DNA from: PGYR01 sp041675005
Lineage (GTDB): Bacteria > Bacteroidota > Ignavibacteria > Kapaibacteriales > UBA2268
Length of the DNA: 64,000 bases
Reading direction: 5' to 3'
Assembly: GCA_041675005.1 (NCBI GenBank)
Contig: JBAYUQ010000013.1
Coordinates: forward strand, 1 to 64,000
Below the pieces are notes generated by a model that made no database searches, had not been told where the DNA came from, and saw nothing but the letters and a program-made list of their open reading frames with translations. The translations under genes were made by a program, and so were the position numbers. Position 1 is the stretch's first letter. Each line of letters starts with the position of its first letter. Shown piece after piece: positions 17,431 through 25,881 of this stretch.

Positions 17431-19419
17431 ATGAAAAAAGTATTAATCTTAGTTCTATTATATTTTACATTCTCAGTTGCTCAATCAGAAACAAACAAAG
17501 ACACTATCAGAGTTTATAGACTTGGTGAAATAGTAACCGAAGGCACCAAAGGTAGCCAGAAAATACAACCTACGAAAATTAAAGAAGTAAAATACCACGA
17601 GATAAAAGAACAAGATGCGGTCAATATGCAAGATCTGAATGCTATTATCCCAGGTGGGTTTATTCAAACTAACTCAAGAGGTGAGTCATTGCTCTACTTA
17701 CGCGGAGCAGGGGAGAGGTCTATTGCCTTATTTTTTGATGGTATGTATTTCAACATACCATGGGACAATAGAGTAGATTTGAGTATGATACCTACTGATA
17801 TAATCGGTAATCTGAAAATTAGCTCGGGTGCAAATTCTGTACTTTACGGAGCAAATGTTCTCGGCGGAGCCGTTAATATAACTACTACAGAGCGAGATAA
17901 TGATGGTTTAGGTGGTAATGTAGGTTTACAATTAGGAGAAGGTGGTCGTAAGTATAGTAATGTAAAGTTGGAAGGAAAAGAAGGTAAATTCAACTATATC
18001 GGTAATCTTTCTTTTTTAACTAGAGATGGACTAAAAGCACCGAAAGATAATAGCTTTGACTTCAATTTGAATAAAGATAATGACCTAATTACTAATAGCT
18101 ATAGCGAAAGGATTACAGCATATCTACGTGGTGAATACGAGATAGATGATGAGAATAAAATAGGTGCTTCTTTCAACCATATAGATGGTCAGCAGGGCGC
18201 CATTCCCGAAAATTATCCTAATGAAATAACAAGACGTTTTTGGAAATACCCAGAGTGGCTGAGAAGTATAGCAACAGTGAATGGTGAATTCAAATTATCT
18301 GAAATGATATCTGTCAAAGGTGCTGTATGGGTAGATAAATTCAACCAAACTATTGAAGATTACAAGTCGATTAGTTTTGCTGAATTGAACGAGAAACAAT
18401 ATGATGAAGATATAACAACCGGACTGAGAGTTAACTTCTCTGCCAATTTATCAGATAATGATAAATTGAACTTTGCAATAAATGGTTTCAACACTACTCA
18501 TACAGAAGAGATTGATGGATTGGATGGTAGTTCTGTTGTAAACGAATATGCACAAATGACTAGTAGCTTCGGCCTAGAGTATAAGCGATTTCTTGGTGAT
18601 TGGGTGTTCACTATAGGGAGTTCTTATGATAGATTTGACATTAGTAAAGCTGGTGTCTTCACAGAGGCAGAAGGTAGCTCATTCGATGATATAGCGGGTG
18701 TATTGGGTGCAACTTACAAGCTAAGTGAATCTACTAATTTATTTGCTAACTTAGGTAAAAAGAACCGATTTCCAACTCTTCGTGAGTCCTACTCAGCAGC
18801 TCTAGGAAAATTCGTTGTTAACCCCGATTTGAAACCAGAATCAGGTCTTCTCTCGGAAGTAGGAATAGATTATCATGGGGAAGATTTGGATGCTACTCTC
18901 TCGCTATTTGCAAACAACTACACTGATTTGATAGCGCAGTCTTCTGTTCCGGGCGATACTCTAAGACGAAAGCAAAGAGTAAACTTAGATGAAGCAACGA
19001 TAATGGGTGCAGAGGTATTAGTAAAATACTATGTGACAAATGATTTCGATTTGACTGGGCATTTCACCTATATGAATAGTAAAGGAACAGTCGATGGTAT
19101 AGAGCAGAATTTAGAATACCGACCAGAGATTATAGCTTTCCTACAAGCTGACTGGAGAGTATATGGTGGGTTAGATTTGCTAGCAGAAGCTGATCTAATG
19201 GGTAATCAATACGGAATCTCAGATTTGGCTGAGGGTTTAGTTCCAATAGATGCTACTACATTGTTCAACCTCAGATTGAGTTATAAAACATTCTACAATG
19301 AAAACCTATACACTTTCTTCATTCGTGCTAACAATCTATTGGATCAAGCAAGACTGAATAAAATAGCTATATCTTCTCCGGGTAGGATGATCTATGGCGG
19401 TGTGAATGTTGCGTTTTAG
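17431..19419 (+). CDS. TonB-dependent outer-membrane receptor
   Basis: 662 residues: signal peptide 1-19, then a plug domain without an N-terminal CarboxypepD extension (INMQDLNAIIP-like segment, YLRGAGERSIALFFDGMYF, GANSVLYGANVLGGAVNITT), then a long beta-barrel in which late segments (NLFANLGKKNRFPTLRESY, NPDLKPESG) are classic TonB-receptor strands. It probably imports a metal chelate or small vitamin in a TonB-dependent way; nothing in the sequence fixes the substrate and no riboswitch or Fur-like box was recognised upstream. It follows the ClC gene by 69 nt and precedes ~120 nt without a gene. Confidence 0.88.
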   Translation: MKKVLILVLLYFTFSVAQSETNKDTIRVYRLGEIVTEGTKGSQKIQPTKIKEVKYHEIKEQDAVNMQDLNAIIPGGFIQTNSRGESLLYLRGAGERSIALFFDGMYFNIPWDNRVDLSMIPTDIIGNLKISSGANSVLYGANVLGGAVNITTTERDNDGLGGNVGLQLGEGGRKYSNVKLEGKEGKFNYIGNLSFLTRDGLKAPKDNSFDFNLNKDNDLITNSYSERITAYLRGEYEIDDENKIGASFNHIDGQQGAIPENYPNEITRRFWKYPEWLRSIATVNGEFKLSEMISVKGAVWVDKFNQTIEDYKSISFAELNEKQYDEDITTGLRVNFSANLSDNDKLNFAINGFNTTHTEEIDGLDGSSVVNEYAQMTSSFGLEYKRFLGDWVFTIGSSYDRFDISKAGVFTEAEGSSFDDIAGVLGATYKLSESTNLFANLGKKNRFPTLRESYSAALGKFVVNPDLKPESGLLSEVGIDYHGEDLDATLSLFANNYTDLIAQSSVPGDTLRRKQRVNLDEATIMGAEVLVKYYVTNDFDLTGHFTYMNSKGTVDGIEQNLEYRPEIIAFLQADWRVYGGLDLLAEADLMGNQYGISDLAEGLVPIDATTLFNLRLSYKTFYNENLYTFFIRANNLLDQARLNKIAISSPGRMIYGGVNVAF

Positions 19420-19541
19420 AATATTAACATAAAAATCATTTGCTCTTTACTTCGGCCCCTATCAGTCATTGCTTTCCAGTAATTATGGGAGAAGTAAGTC
19501 CGTAGTAGCTTAGTAATTCAGAAGTTTTAATGACAATTAAA

Positions 19542-19850
19542 CTACCCAAATATCACAAAAAATAGAATAACCAAGGTGACAAAAACACCTAAACCTATGC
19601 TCAAGCCAGTTCTCAATGTTCCTTTGAGAGGGAAAAGAATGAGTTTATATATTGCTAGTTGGATTAGAAAAATTACTCCTGCATAGAAAGTGCCGACTAT
19701 CCAATTACCTATATTTGCCATCCAATTGAAATTGTAATAACCTTCGTCAACATATAGCAGAACCATAGTAACAATTATGGAACTAATTACCATTGGTGTA
19801 TATTCTTTATACGATTCATTTTTGTTGTATTGGAATGCTGTTGTTGTCAT
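19542..19850 (-). CDS. Small three-helix membrane protein
   Basis: 102 residues, no recognised family. The first ~18 residues are polar and cytoplasm-like. Hydrophobic segments lie at about 20-36, 49-72 and 80-101. The last helix (GLSIGLGVFVTLVILFFVIF) runs to the C terminus. It stands alone between a TonB receptor and a YfiM-like gene on the opposite strand. A normal hydrophobic pattern over its full length and a clean ATG start support it as real. Confidence 0.6.
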   Translation of the reverse strand: MTTTAFQYNKNESYKEYTPMVISSIIVTMVLLYVDEGYYNFNWMANIGNWIVGTFYAGVIFLIQLAIYKLILFPLKGTLRTGLSIGLGVFVTLVILFFVIFG

Positions 19851-19955
19851 ATTTTCATCTATTGTTATAATATAGTTACACTTGATACGCTTTGTTGTTT
19901 TAAGTGTTTCAGATTAAATGCATAATATTTTATTCATCTTTAGTATATTTGCTAA

Positions 19956-20801
19956 ATGAAAAAGCGACTCTCATTACTCATTTTCTTGTTTTCTTTTGCC
20001 TTGAGTAATACTTATGCAGAAGACACTTTGTCTGTCACCAAATCCATAATATTTGGAGCGGGTACAGTAGGTGGGTTCGCGGCATCTTATATCTTCCAGA
20101 GTAATGAATATTGGAATGATCCGGCAGAGTGGCACGTTATGGATTGGCAAACAGAATATGACGATGCCCTAATGGCAGATAAACTCGGACATTTCTACTT
20201 TTCTTACGCACTTGCTAACTCATTTGCAAAGGCGACGGAATGGACTGGACTGGACAAAGAAACATCTGCTTGGGTGGGGTTCGGAGCTTCACTACTTCAT
20301 CAAACTTATGTAGAAATTTACGATGGTTATTCTGACGGTCTACCTTATCTTGGTTTCAGTCGTGGGGATATGATAGCCAACGTACTTGGGGCTTCATATA
20401 GCGTAGCGCAATACTACGAGCCATATCTAAATTATGTAAAACCAAAGATAAGTTATTATCCATTTACATCTCCTACTCATCCATCAGTTTTTAATGATTA
20501 TAATAGCACTAATCACTGGTATAGTATTGATGTAGCTGGTATGTTGGAAATGGATGATAATGCCATACCAGGTATGTTCGCTGTTGCTCTGGGGCATAGT
20601 GTAACAGGTATAGACAGATACGGAGCGGGAAGACATCAGTTCTATCTGGGGCTAGATGTTAATTGGAATTATTTCAAGCAATTTGAGGTTGTTCAAGATA
20701 GTTACTACTTACAATTCATCATCAATCTATTCGAAAAATATAAAGTACCACTACCAGCAATCAGGTTGAATAATGGTGTAGATGCCTTTTTAGTTAGGTA
20801 A
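19956..20801 (+). CDS. YfiM/DUF2279-family periplasmic protein
   Basis: 281 residues with a signal peptide (1-21, ending in TYA). The segment DKLGHFYFSYALANSF, followed by GASLLHQTYVEIYDGYS and GFSRGDMIANVLGASY, is the conserved core of DUF2279 (YfiM) proteins, which are exported and of unknown function. The H and D positions in DKxGH and FSRGDxxAN are conserved in the family and may be functional. The C-terminal ~110 residues look like outer-membrane beta strands (GRHQFYLGLDVNWNYF). TATATTTG at 19944-19951, just before the ATG, resembles a Bacteroidota -7 element; if used, the mRNA would be almost leaderless. Confidence 0.8.
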   Translation: MKKRLSLLIFLFSFALSNTYAEDTLSVTKSIIFGAGTVGGFAASYIFQSNEYWNDPAEWHVMDWQTEYDDALMADKLGHFYFSYALANSFAKATEWTGLDKETSAWVGFGASLLHQTYVEIYDGYSDGLPYLGFSRGDMIANVLGASYSVAQYYEPYLNYVKPKISYYPFTSPTHPSVFNDYNSTNHWYSIDVAGMLEMDDNAIPGMFAVALGHSVTGIDRYGAGRHQFYLGLDVNWNYFKQFEVVQDSYYLQFIINLFEKYKVPLPAIRLNNGVDAFLVR

Positions 20802-20823
20802 ATTAAGTCGTTTGAGTCTTCTG

Positions 20824-22083
20824 TCAGCTATCTCTTTTGATAACTACCAATGTCTTATCATCATTGTAGATAGAATTTGCAGAGAAATGTTGGACTTTCT
20901 CTAAGAGGATATAAGCTATTTCCTTGCAGCTTCGTTCGTGATTTTCTTTGATGATTTCCATTATTCTCTTCTCACCGAATAGATCACCTTCAGCATTCAT
21001 AGCTTCAGAAATTCCATCTGTGTAAAGTACTAGTGTGTCGCCTTGTAGCATTCGGCAATTCTCGAGCTTGTACTTCTGATTTGGCATAATGCCTAGGAAT
21101 CCACCAGTAGGGGGCAAATCTTGGAATTTATCTTTCGATGGGCGATAGTGAATAGGTGGGCAATGCCCAGCATTAGCATATAGTATCAGCCGGTTAGACG
21201 ATAGTGTTAGCTCACCATAGAACAAAGTAACGAATCTCTCACGCGAAAAAGTTCTGTTGATTATATTATTCAATCGACCAAACATATTAGATATTTTAGG
21301 TGAGAAACCCATAGCCATACGAACTGCACCAGACACGAATAGAGCTTGGATAGCAGCAGGCATACCTTTGCTAGCACAATCGCATATCAGAACTCCTAGC
21401 GATTCTTCTTCCGTTTCACTAGCATTATTACGTATATAATCGAAATAATCACCACCGACTTGTTGATCTGGGACGCATACGCCAAATAGTTTGTAATCTT
21501 GAAATTCTGTGTAATGTTCAGGGAGCAAGTTACGCTGTATCTCGCCGGCTTTGTTAAGCTCTTTGCCGTAGTTTTCATCTTTCTTTTTGATAGCCAAATC
21601 ACGAATTGCAATAGTTGCTAATCGAGCTATTATCCTTAGATTATCGAAGAAATCATCGTTGAATTCCTCAGCGTTGAATCCAAGTAAATACTCGAAGTAT
21701 TTACCCGATTGCAAGTGAATAACCTCGCCAACTCCTATTCCGGCATAGTTACCTATACCAAATTTTATAAGCTCTTCGTTAGACTCGTGGCTATTAAGTA
21801 CTTTTTCACTTCTAAGTGTTAGTAATTCCTTGTGGAATAATTCATCTGTAAGGGAATGTGAAAATCCGAGTGGAATCTCGCGCATTTCCCCTGCCTGAAA
21901 CTGTAGTACATAAGCGAACTTGTCTGGAATAAGTTTCCAGACCCTTCCGCCCGTAATTTTTTTGTCAGTAGATTGTATTAATTGCTCTACGAAATCAGAA
22001 AGAATCTCTAACTCATTATCATAATCATTAGCAGTTACATCGTCTAGTATCTGCTCTAGTTCAGCTTGATTCTTGTTAATCAA
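20824..22083 (-). CDS. RsbU/SpoIIE-type serine phosphatase with sensor domain
   Basis: 419 residues. Residues ~30-190 look like a GAF-type sensor (IGVGEVIHLQSGKYFEYLLGF), and 195-418 form a PP2C/SpoIIE phosphatase: LLPEHY, QQVGGDYFDY with the metal-binding aspartate, LICDCASKGMPAA with the second metal aspartate, FVTLFYGEL, YANAGHCPP, PTGGFLGI and LVLYTDGISEAMN. Such enzymes dephosphorylate an anti-sigma-factor antagonist in partner-switching control; no RsbV/RsbW partner lies nearby. It starts 2 nt after the dapA stop, so it is probably co-transcribed with dapA although the functions are unrelated. Confidence 0.88.
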   Translation of the reverse strand: MINKNQAELEQILDDVTANDYDNELEILSDFVEQLIQSTDKKITGGRVWKLIPDKFAYVLQFQAGEMREIPLGFSHSLTDELFHKELLTLRSEKVLNSHESNEELIKFGIGNYAGIGVGEVIHLQSGKYFEYLLGFNAEEFNDDFFDNLRIIARLATIAIRDLAIKKKDENYGKELNKAGEIQRNLLPEHYTEFQDYKLFGVCVPDQQVGGDYFDYIRNNASETEEESLGVLICDCASKGMPAAIQALFVSGAVRMAMGFSPKISNMFGRLNNIINRTFSRERFVTLFYGELTLSSNRLILYANAGHCPPIHYRPSKDKFQDLPPTGGFLGIMPNQKYKLENCRMLQGDTLVLYTDGISEAMNAEGDLFGEKRIMEIIKENHERSCKEIAYILLEKVQHFSANSIYNDDKTLVVIKRDS

Positions 22084-22085
22084 AT

Positions 22086-22976
22086 TTAGATTAGTCCAAC
22101 TTTTTGTAGTGCATTTTTGATTTTCTCGCGTCCGCCATCCGTTATTTGCATTAGAGGCATACGGAATCTATCTTCCATCATTCCCATCATTTGCAGAGCA
22201 GTTTTAGCTGGTACAGGATTCGGCTCTATGAAATTTAACTTCATTAGATCTAATAGTTTGTATTGCAATTCTCTTGCTTCGGCGAATTTGCCCTCTAAAG
22301 CGAAGTTCACAAGGTCGGAGAACATTTTCGGCGTATAGTTAGATAATACAGAAATAACGCCATCTACACCTGCTGCTATAAGCGGTAGAGTGATTGCATC
22401 ATCACCCGACAGAACTGAAAAATTTTCTGGAGCGTGTTGCACCATTGTCATTATTTGTTCCATATCTCCAGATGCTTCTTTTGTAGCGACTATGTTTTCG
22501 CATTCTTCAGCTAAGCGAAGTTGAATTTCAGGTAATATATTCACACCCGAGCGGCCTGGTACATTGTAAACTATATGCGGCATATCAACTGCTTCCGAAA
22601 TTAATCGGTAGTGATTGTATAATCCTTCTTGAGATGGTTTATTATAGTACGGAGCTACAAGCAAAGTAGCATCTGCTCCTAATTCCTTAGCAATGAGAGA
22701 TAAATCTATAGTAGCTTGGGTATTATTAGAACCAGAACCAGCTATGATAGGTACACGCTTGTTAACGTGCTCAATTGCAGTAGTGAACATAGCAACTTTC
22801 TCTTTAGTAGAAAGCGTAGCCGATTCACCAGTAGATCCACATACTACTATACCGTTCACACCGTTGGCTATCTGGTGATCTAGGTGCTTTTTGAATGCTT
22901 CGAAGTCGATTGACAAGTCAGAATTAAAAGGCGTTACAATCGCTGTATATGTACCACGGAATAGTTTACCACTCAT
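22086..22976 (-). CDS. dapA: 4-hydroxy-tetrahydrodipicolinate synthase
   Basis: 296 residues from ATG 22976; a TTG nine codons upstream is possible, but TTAGGT sits at ribosome-site distance from this ATG. It condenses pyruvate with aspartate semialdehyde in the lysine/meso-diaminopimelate pathway. Diagnostic residues: the Schiff-base lysine K166 in VATKEASGD, Y137 in YNVPGRSG, and the CGSTGES substrate loop at 46-52. The length is the family norm (~292). Cytoplasmic, probably tetrameric. The RsbU-like phosphatase gene follows after 2 nt. Full-length and apparently intact; the assignment to DapA rather than an N-acetylneuraminate lyase relies on GSTGES and the overall fit. Confidence 0.93.
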   Translation of the reverse strand: MSGKLFRGTYTAIVTPFNSDLSIDFEAFKKHLDHQIANGVNGIVVCGSTGESATLSTKEKVAMFTTAIEHVNKRVPIIAGSGSNNTQATIDLSLIAKELGADATLLVAPYYNKPSQEGLYNHYRLISEAVDMPHIVYNVPGRSGVNILPEIQLRLAEECENIVATKEASGDMEQIMTMVQHAPENFSVLSGDDAITLPLIAAGVDGVISVLSNYTPKMFSDLVNFALEGKFAEARELQYKLLDLMKLNFIEPNPVPAKTALQMMGMMEDRFRMPLMQITDGGREKIKNALQKVGLI

Positions 22977-23147
22977 AGATTTACCTAAATTGATTAGAAT
23001 CAAAAAACAAAAATAATAAAATTAACAACGATAATCAATGAGAAAGAAAGTTGAGAACCTCATTAACTGTCTTTTTTATTTTATTTGAAACAAATAATAA
23101 AGCAATTATGTTATATTCTATTGTTATCAACTTTAGGAAAAAAGTAA

Positions 23148-24329
23148 ATGAGAGTCATTTTATTAGCACTGATAATTTTAAGTAGTTCTTTGTATGGTCA
23201 GGAAAGGTTTATAGTAGTTCATAGTCCATTTGAACATACTGCAGATACTATCCCATTCGTCAATTATGATACTACAATAGAAAGAGAAACCACTGATTTT
23301 TATATTGGAGATTATAGTGATGAGGTAATTGATTTGCCACAAGTGCCAGCTACTGAAGGACTATATGATTCAAGTCATTTTACTACGAGGAAAGTTGCTT
23401 CCGATTATTATGATATTACACAATACCCAATTAGAACCAGTGTTAAGCTATACTCAATGTACGAAGGTAAACTATACTTTTTTTGTTCGGGTAGTTTGAT
23501 AGGTGATAACTTCGTATTGACCGCGGCTCATTGTGTATCAGAAATTGATGAAAACTACTTGAAAGGGGATTCAATAATGGTTGCACCAGTTTTCAATAAT
23601 GGGGAATTCAATAAAGAATTTGAAACTAGTTACGTAAATAAAATCTATTTCCTGAAGGACTGGCGATTAGGTACGACTGATCTAGCTCTATTGCAATTAG
23701 AAAAAAATATTGGTGAGTCAACTGGTTGGCTGAGTATTGGATTTGATAAAGTTGATAGTTCATTTCAAGATGGGATTTTCTTTAAATTCAGCTACCCAGG
23801 TACAAAAGAAACATTTGACACAGTTAATTATAACGGTGATGATTTATATTATTACTATGGGTTATGCGATTATATTTCTAGCAACGATTATGGAGCCGTC
23901 GGAGCTAGGGGTATTCGTGGAGAAAGTGGTAGCTCATTAATAAAAATAAAAAATCTTAAAGAATATACAACTTTTGGTGCTTTTACTTTTTCAAATTATT
24001 TACGTCACTCGAGAATCACTAATGACATATTCTATACATTCAAGAGTATCTTAGAAGAAGATTTCATAACTGATGTTAAAAATGAAGAAATTACTACAAA
24101 TTATTCACTCTACCCAAACCCTGCTTCGAACAAAATACAGCTCAAATCACCAAATGAAAAAGTAATAACTCGGTTAATCATTATGGATAATCAAAGTAGA
24201 GAGGTAATGGAAATTACCAATCTTGGTAATGGAAGTTCAATTGATATTTCTACATTAGCAAGTGGATTTTATTATTTGAAAATAGAATCTAACAATCAAA
24301 TGGAAATACTAAAGTTTATTAAGATTTAA
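23148..24329 (+). CDS. T9SS-secreted trypsin-like serine protease
   Basis: 393 residues: signal peptide 1-17, a ~75-residue pro-region, then a chymotrypsin-fold catalytic domain with H128 (LTAAHC), D178 (TTDLALLQL) and S260 (RGESGSSL). The order and spacing of the triad are intact. The last ~80 residues are a T9SS sorting tail beginning YPNPASN and containing LASGFYYLKI, so the enzyme is probably surface-bound or released. Substrate specificity cannot be read. TCAACTTTAGGAAAAAAG upstream of the ATG provides an AGGA ribosome site. It probably hydrolyses extracellular protein. Confidence 0.88.
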   Translation: MRVILLALIILSSSLYGQERFIVVHSPFEHTADTIPFVNYDTTIERETTDFYIGDYSDEVIDLPQVPATEGLYDSSHFTTRKVASDYYDITQYPIRTSVKLYSMYEGKLYFFCSGSLIGDNFVLTAAHCVSEIDENYLKGDSIMVAPVFNNGEFNKEFETSYVNKIYFLKDWRLGTTDLALLQLEKNIGESTGWLSIGFDKVDSSFQDGIFFKFSYPGTKETFDTVNYNGDDLYYYYGLCDYISSNDYGAVGARGIRGESGSSLIKIKNLKEYTTFGAFTFSNYLRHSRITNDIFYTFKSILEEDFITDVKNEEITTNYSLYPNPASNKIQLKSPNEKVITRLIIMDNQSREVMEITNLGNGSSIDISTLASGFYYLKIESNNQMEILKFIKI

Positions 24330-24407
24330 TTTAGATAAACTTCGCAGGTCAACCTGGTATAAGGCTGTATAAAGGGTTAGATTATATCAAAATATCTACT
24401 ATAGTAT

Positions 24408-24467
24408 TCCTCTCTTTAAGCGTAGCGAAAGAGGGGTGGCAGTCACGCAAAGCGAGACTGACGGGGT
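24408..24467. repeat. Double-hairpin intergenic repeat
   Basis: Inside the 308-nt gap 24330-24637. First stem: CCTCTCTTT...AAAGAGGGG (24409-24435) around AAGCGTAGCG. Second stem at 24440-24460: CAGTC-A-CGC, loop AAA, GCG-A-GACTG. The rest of the gap contains the terminator at 24562-24597 and otherwise nothing I can assign. It is similar in style to the block at 6182-6395 and may mark the end of the protease transcript. Confidence 0.65.
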
Positions 24468-24561
24468 GTTTATAATCAACAATAGATATTTAGTTACACT
24501 AAAGTCTTTATGAATTATTATCAGTTCCTAAGCATTATGTCTCTTGATAAATTTGCTTTGC

Positions 24562-24597
24562 ACAAAAAAAAAGACCATCATTGTAAAATGATGGTCT
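24562..24597 (-). terminator. Intrinsic terminator of the lipoprotein gene
   Basis: A perfect 11-bp stem, AGACCATCATT (24572-24582), loop GTAA, AATGATGGTCT (24587-24597). On the minus strand the stem is followed by nine Ts (24563-24571), the standard arrangement of a rho-independent terminator, placed 40 nt after the lipoprotein stop. Confidence 0.93.
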
Positions 24598-24637
24598 CTG
24601 ATAAATATTCCAAATTCCTTTTCATTAAATTCTAAAT

Positions 24638-25120
24638 TTATTGTCTCGGCGTATAGAATTTACCAGAGACAGATTTAGTAGAGTTATCTTCGATATTTGT
24701 ACCAGTAAAAGTAAAAGTACCTTTTATTTCAGTATCTGTAATTTCTGTAATTTCACAGTTCCCACTTATATCAGTCCAAATTTTTACAATACTGTTTGGT
24801 GGGTAACCTTCCGATTCTTCATAAAAACAGATGGCCAAATATTTACCTACAGCTGGTTCACCAGTTATCTTATCTAATTTTACACTTATAGAAGTGATTT
24901 TAGTAGGGTTAGTCAATGGTTCAGCTACATAAAGGCCAGTTACATGGTTTGAAAAATTATTATAGACCGCATTTTGGGCTGCCCAATTATTTCCACCAAC
25001 AGAAGCTGTCATTTCACCTATCTTTGGTTCTGAAGGTCCAGTTGGTTCATCATCACCACAAGACACCATAAATAATGACATTGCTAAAGTTACAGTTAAT
25101 AGCACAAGTAATTTTTTCAT
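24638..25120 (-). CDS. Lipoprotein, DUF6252-like
   Basis: 160 residues from ATG 25120, with GAGGAATTCT as ribosome site; the open frame extends four codons further to a weaker start. Signal sequence MKKLLVLLTVTLAMSLF and a lipobox VSCGDDEPTGP place it as a lipoprotein with an acidic linker. The mature part, starting MTASVGGNNWAAQNA and ending VSGKFYTPRQ, matches a common Bacteroidota lipoprotein pattern (DUF6252: an N-terminal 'W.A', then beta strands with ITGTF/SGKF). Function unknown. Monocistronic, with its own terminator and ~80 nt of promoter-containing space upstream. Confidence 0.75.
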   Translation of the reverse strand: MKKLLVLLTVTLAMSLFMVSCGDDEPTGPSEPKIGEMTASVGGNNWAAQNAVYNNFSNHVTGLYVAEPLTNPTKITSISVKLDKITGEPAVGKYLAICFYEESEGYPPNSIVKIWTDISGNCEITEITDTEIKGTFTFTGTNIEDNSTKSVSGKFYTPRQ

Positions 25121-25213
25121 AGAATTCCTCAAATTTTGTTAAAGTAAATACGTTTATAAGTCCAAAATAACATAATTTTGAATAATACAAAAGAACAAAA
25201 TCCCAAATTATAA

Positions 25214-25813
25214 ATGTTTTCACTCCTTATCTCCTTCATCGTTATGCTTAATCCTATAGCGCTATTCTTATATTTGCAACCGATTATGCTCGAATTAGAT
25301 CATAAAGCATTTAGGAAAGTATTATTAAAAGCATCGATAACATCATTTCTAATTTATCTAGTTTTCTTCTTATTTGGTGATATTATATTTACTCAAGTAT
25401 TGCATATTAACTTCGAATCCTTCAGAATATTCGGTGGCATAGTGCTATTTTCTTTTGCATATTTCTACATTGTAAAAGGGCAGAAGGCAATGCTGAAAAT
25501 GAAGGAAAACCTAGATGATTTGGCAAATGAAATTGCACTACCGTTTATGGTTGGGGCAGGGACTATCTCGCTTGCTATTCTGATGAAAGAACAGCTAGAT
25601 TACACTTGGGGAATAGCCACTTTAGTGTTATCTATGATTATATGCTTTATCTTAGTAATGGCTCTTAAATTTGTTCGTGATAAGCTGAAAAAGGAGAAAT
25701 TCCGTATTGCCTTCGATAAGAATATGGAAATCGCAGTTAGGTTGAATGGGTTTTTCGTTGGGGCTATCGGTATCAATATGATGAATACTGGTATCCAGAA
25801 TATGTATTTCTAA
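25214..25813 (+). CDS. MarC/UPF0056-family integral membrane protein
   Basis: 199 residues with six predicted helices. The opening segment FIVMLNPIALFLYLQPIM and the following FGDIIFTQVLHINFESFRIFGGIVLFSFAYFYI fit the MarC (UPF0056) family: a conserved NP in helix 1 and an FRIxGGxxLF-type helix 3. The ALPFMVGAGTISLAI segment corresponds to the PLAxPLxxGPGxI motif. The transport substrate of MarC proteins is not established. It is divergent from the lipoprotein gene and convergent with the repeat protein that ends at 25882. Confidence 0.82.
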   Translation: MFSLLISFIVMLNPIALFLYLQPIMLELDHKAFRKVLLKASITSFLIYLVFFLFGDIIFTQVLHINFESFRIFGGIVLFSFAYFYIVKGQKAMLKMKENLDDLANEIALPFMVGAGTISLAILMKEQLDYTWGIATLVLSMIICFILVMALKFVRDKLKKEKFRIAFDKNMEIAVRLNGFFVGAIGINMMNTGIQNMYF

Positions 25814-25824
25814 TTGCATGTATA

Positions 25825-25852
25825 TAAAAATCCCAACACTAGTGCAGGGATT
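25825..25852 (-). terminator. Intrinsic terminator of the YadA-head-like gene
   Basis: AATCCC (25829-25834) and GGGATT (25847-25852) pair around an inner CACT/AGTG palindrome. On the minus strand the stem runs into a T-rich stretch (TTTTTATAT). It sits 30 nt after the stop of the repeat protein gene. Nearly the same sequence recurs as the terminator at 28448-28483. Confidence 0.8.
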
Positions 25853-25881
25853 GTAAATATATATCTTAATAATAGGTGTGT

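Noticed and set aside
23737..23940. 67-residue ORF inside the serine protease gene
   Set aside because: A different frame of the protease catalytic domain, which has its full triad in the other frame.
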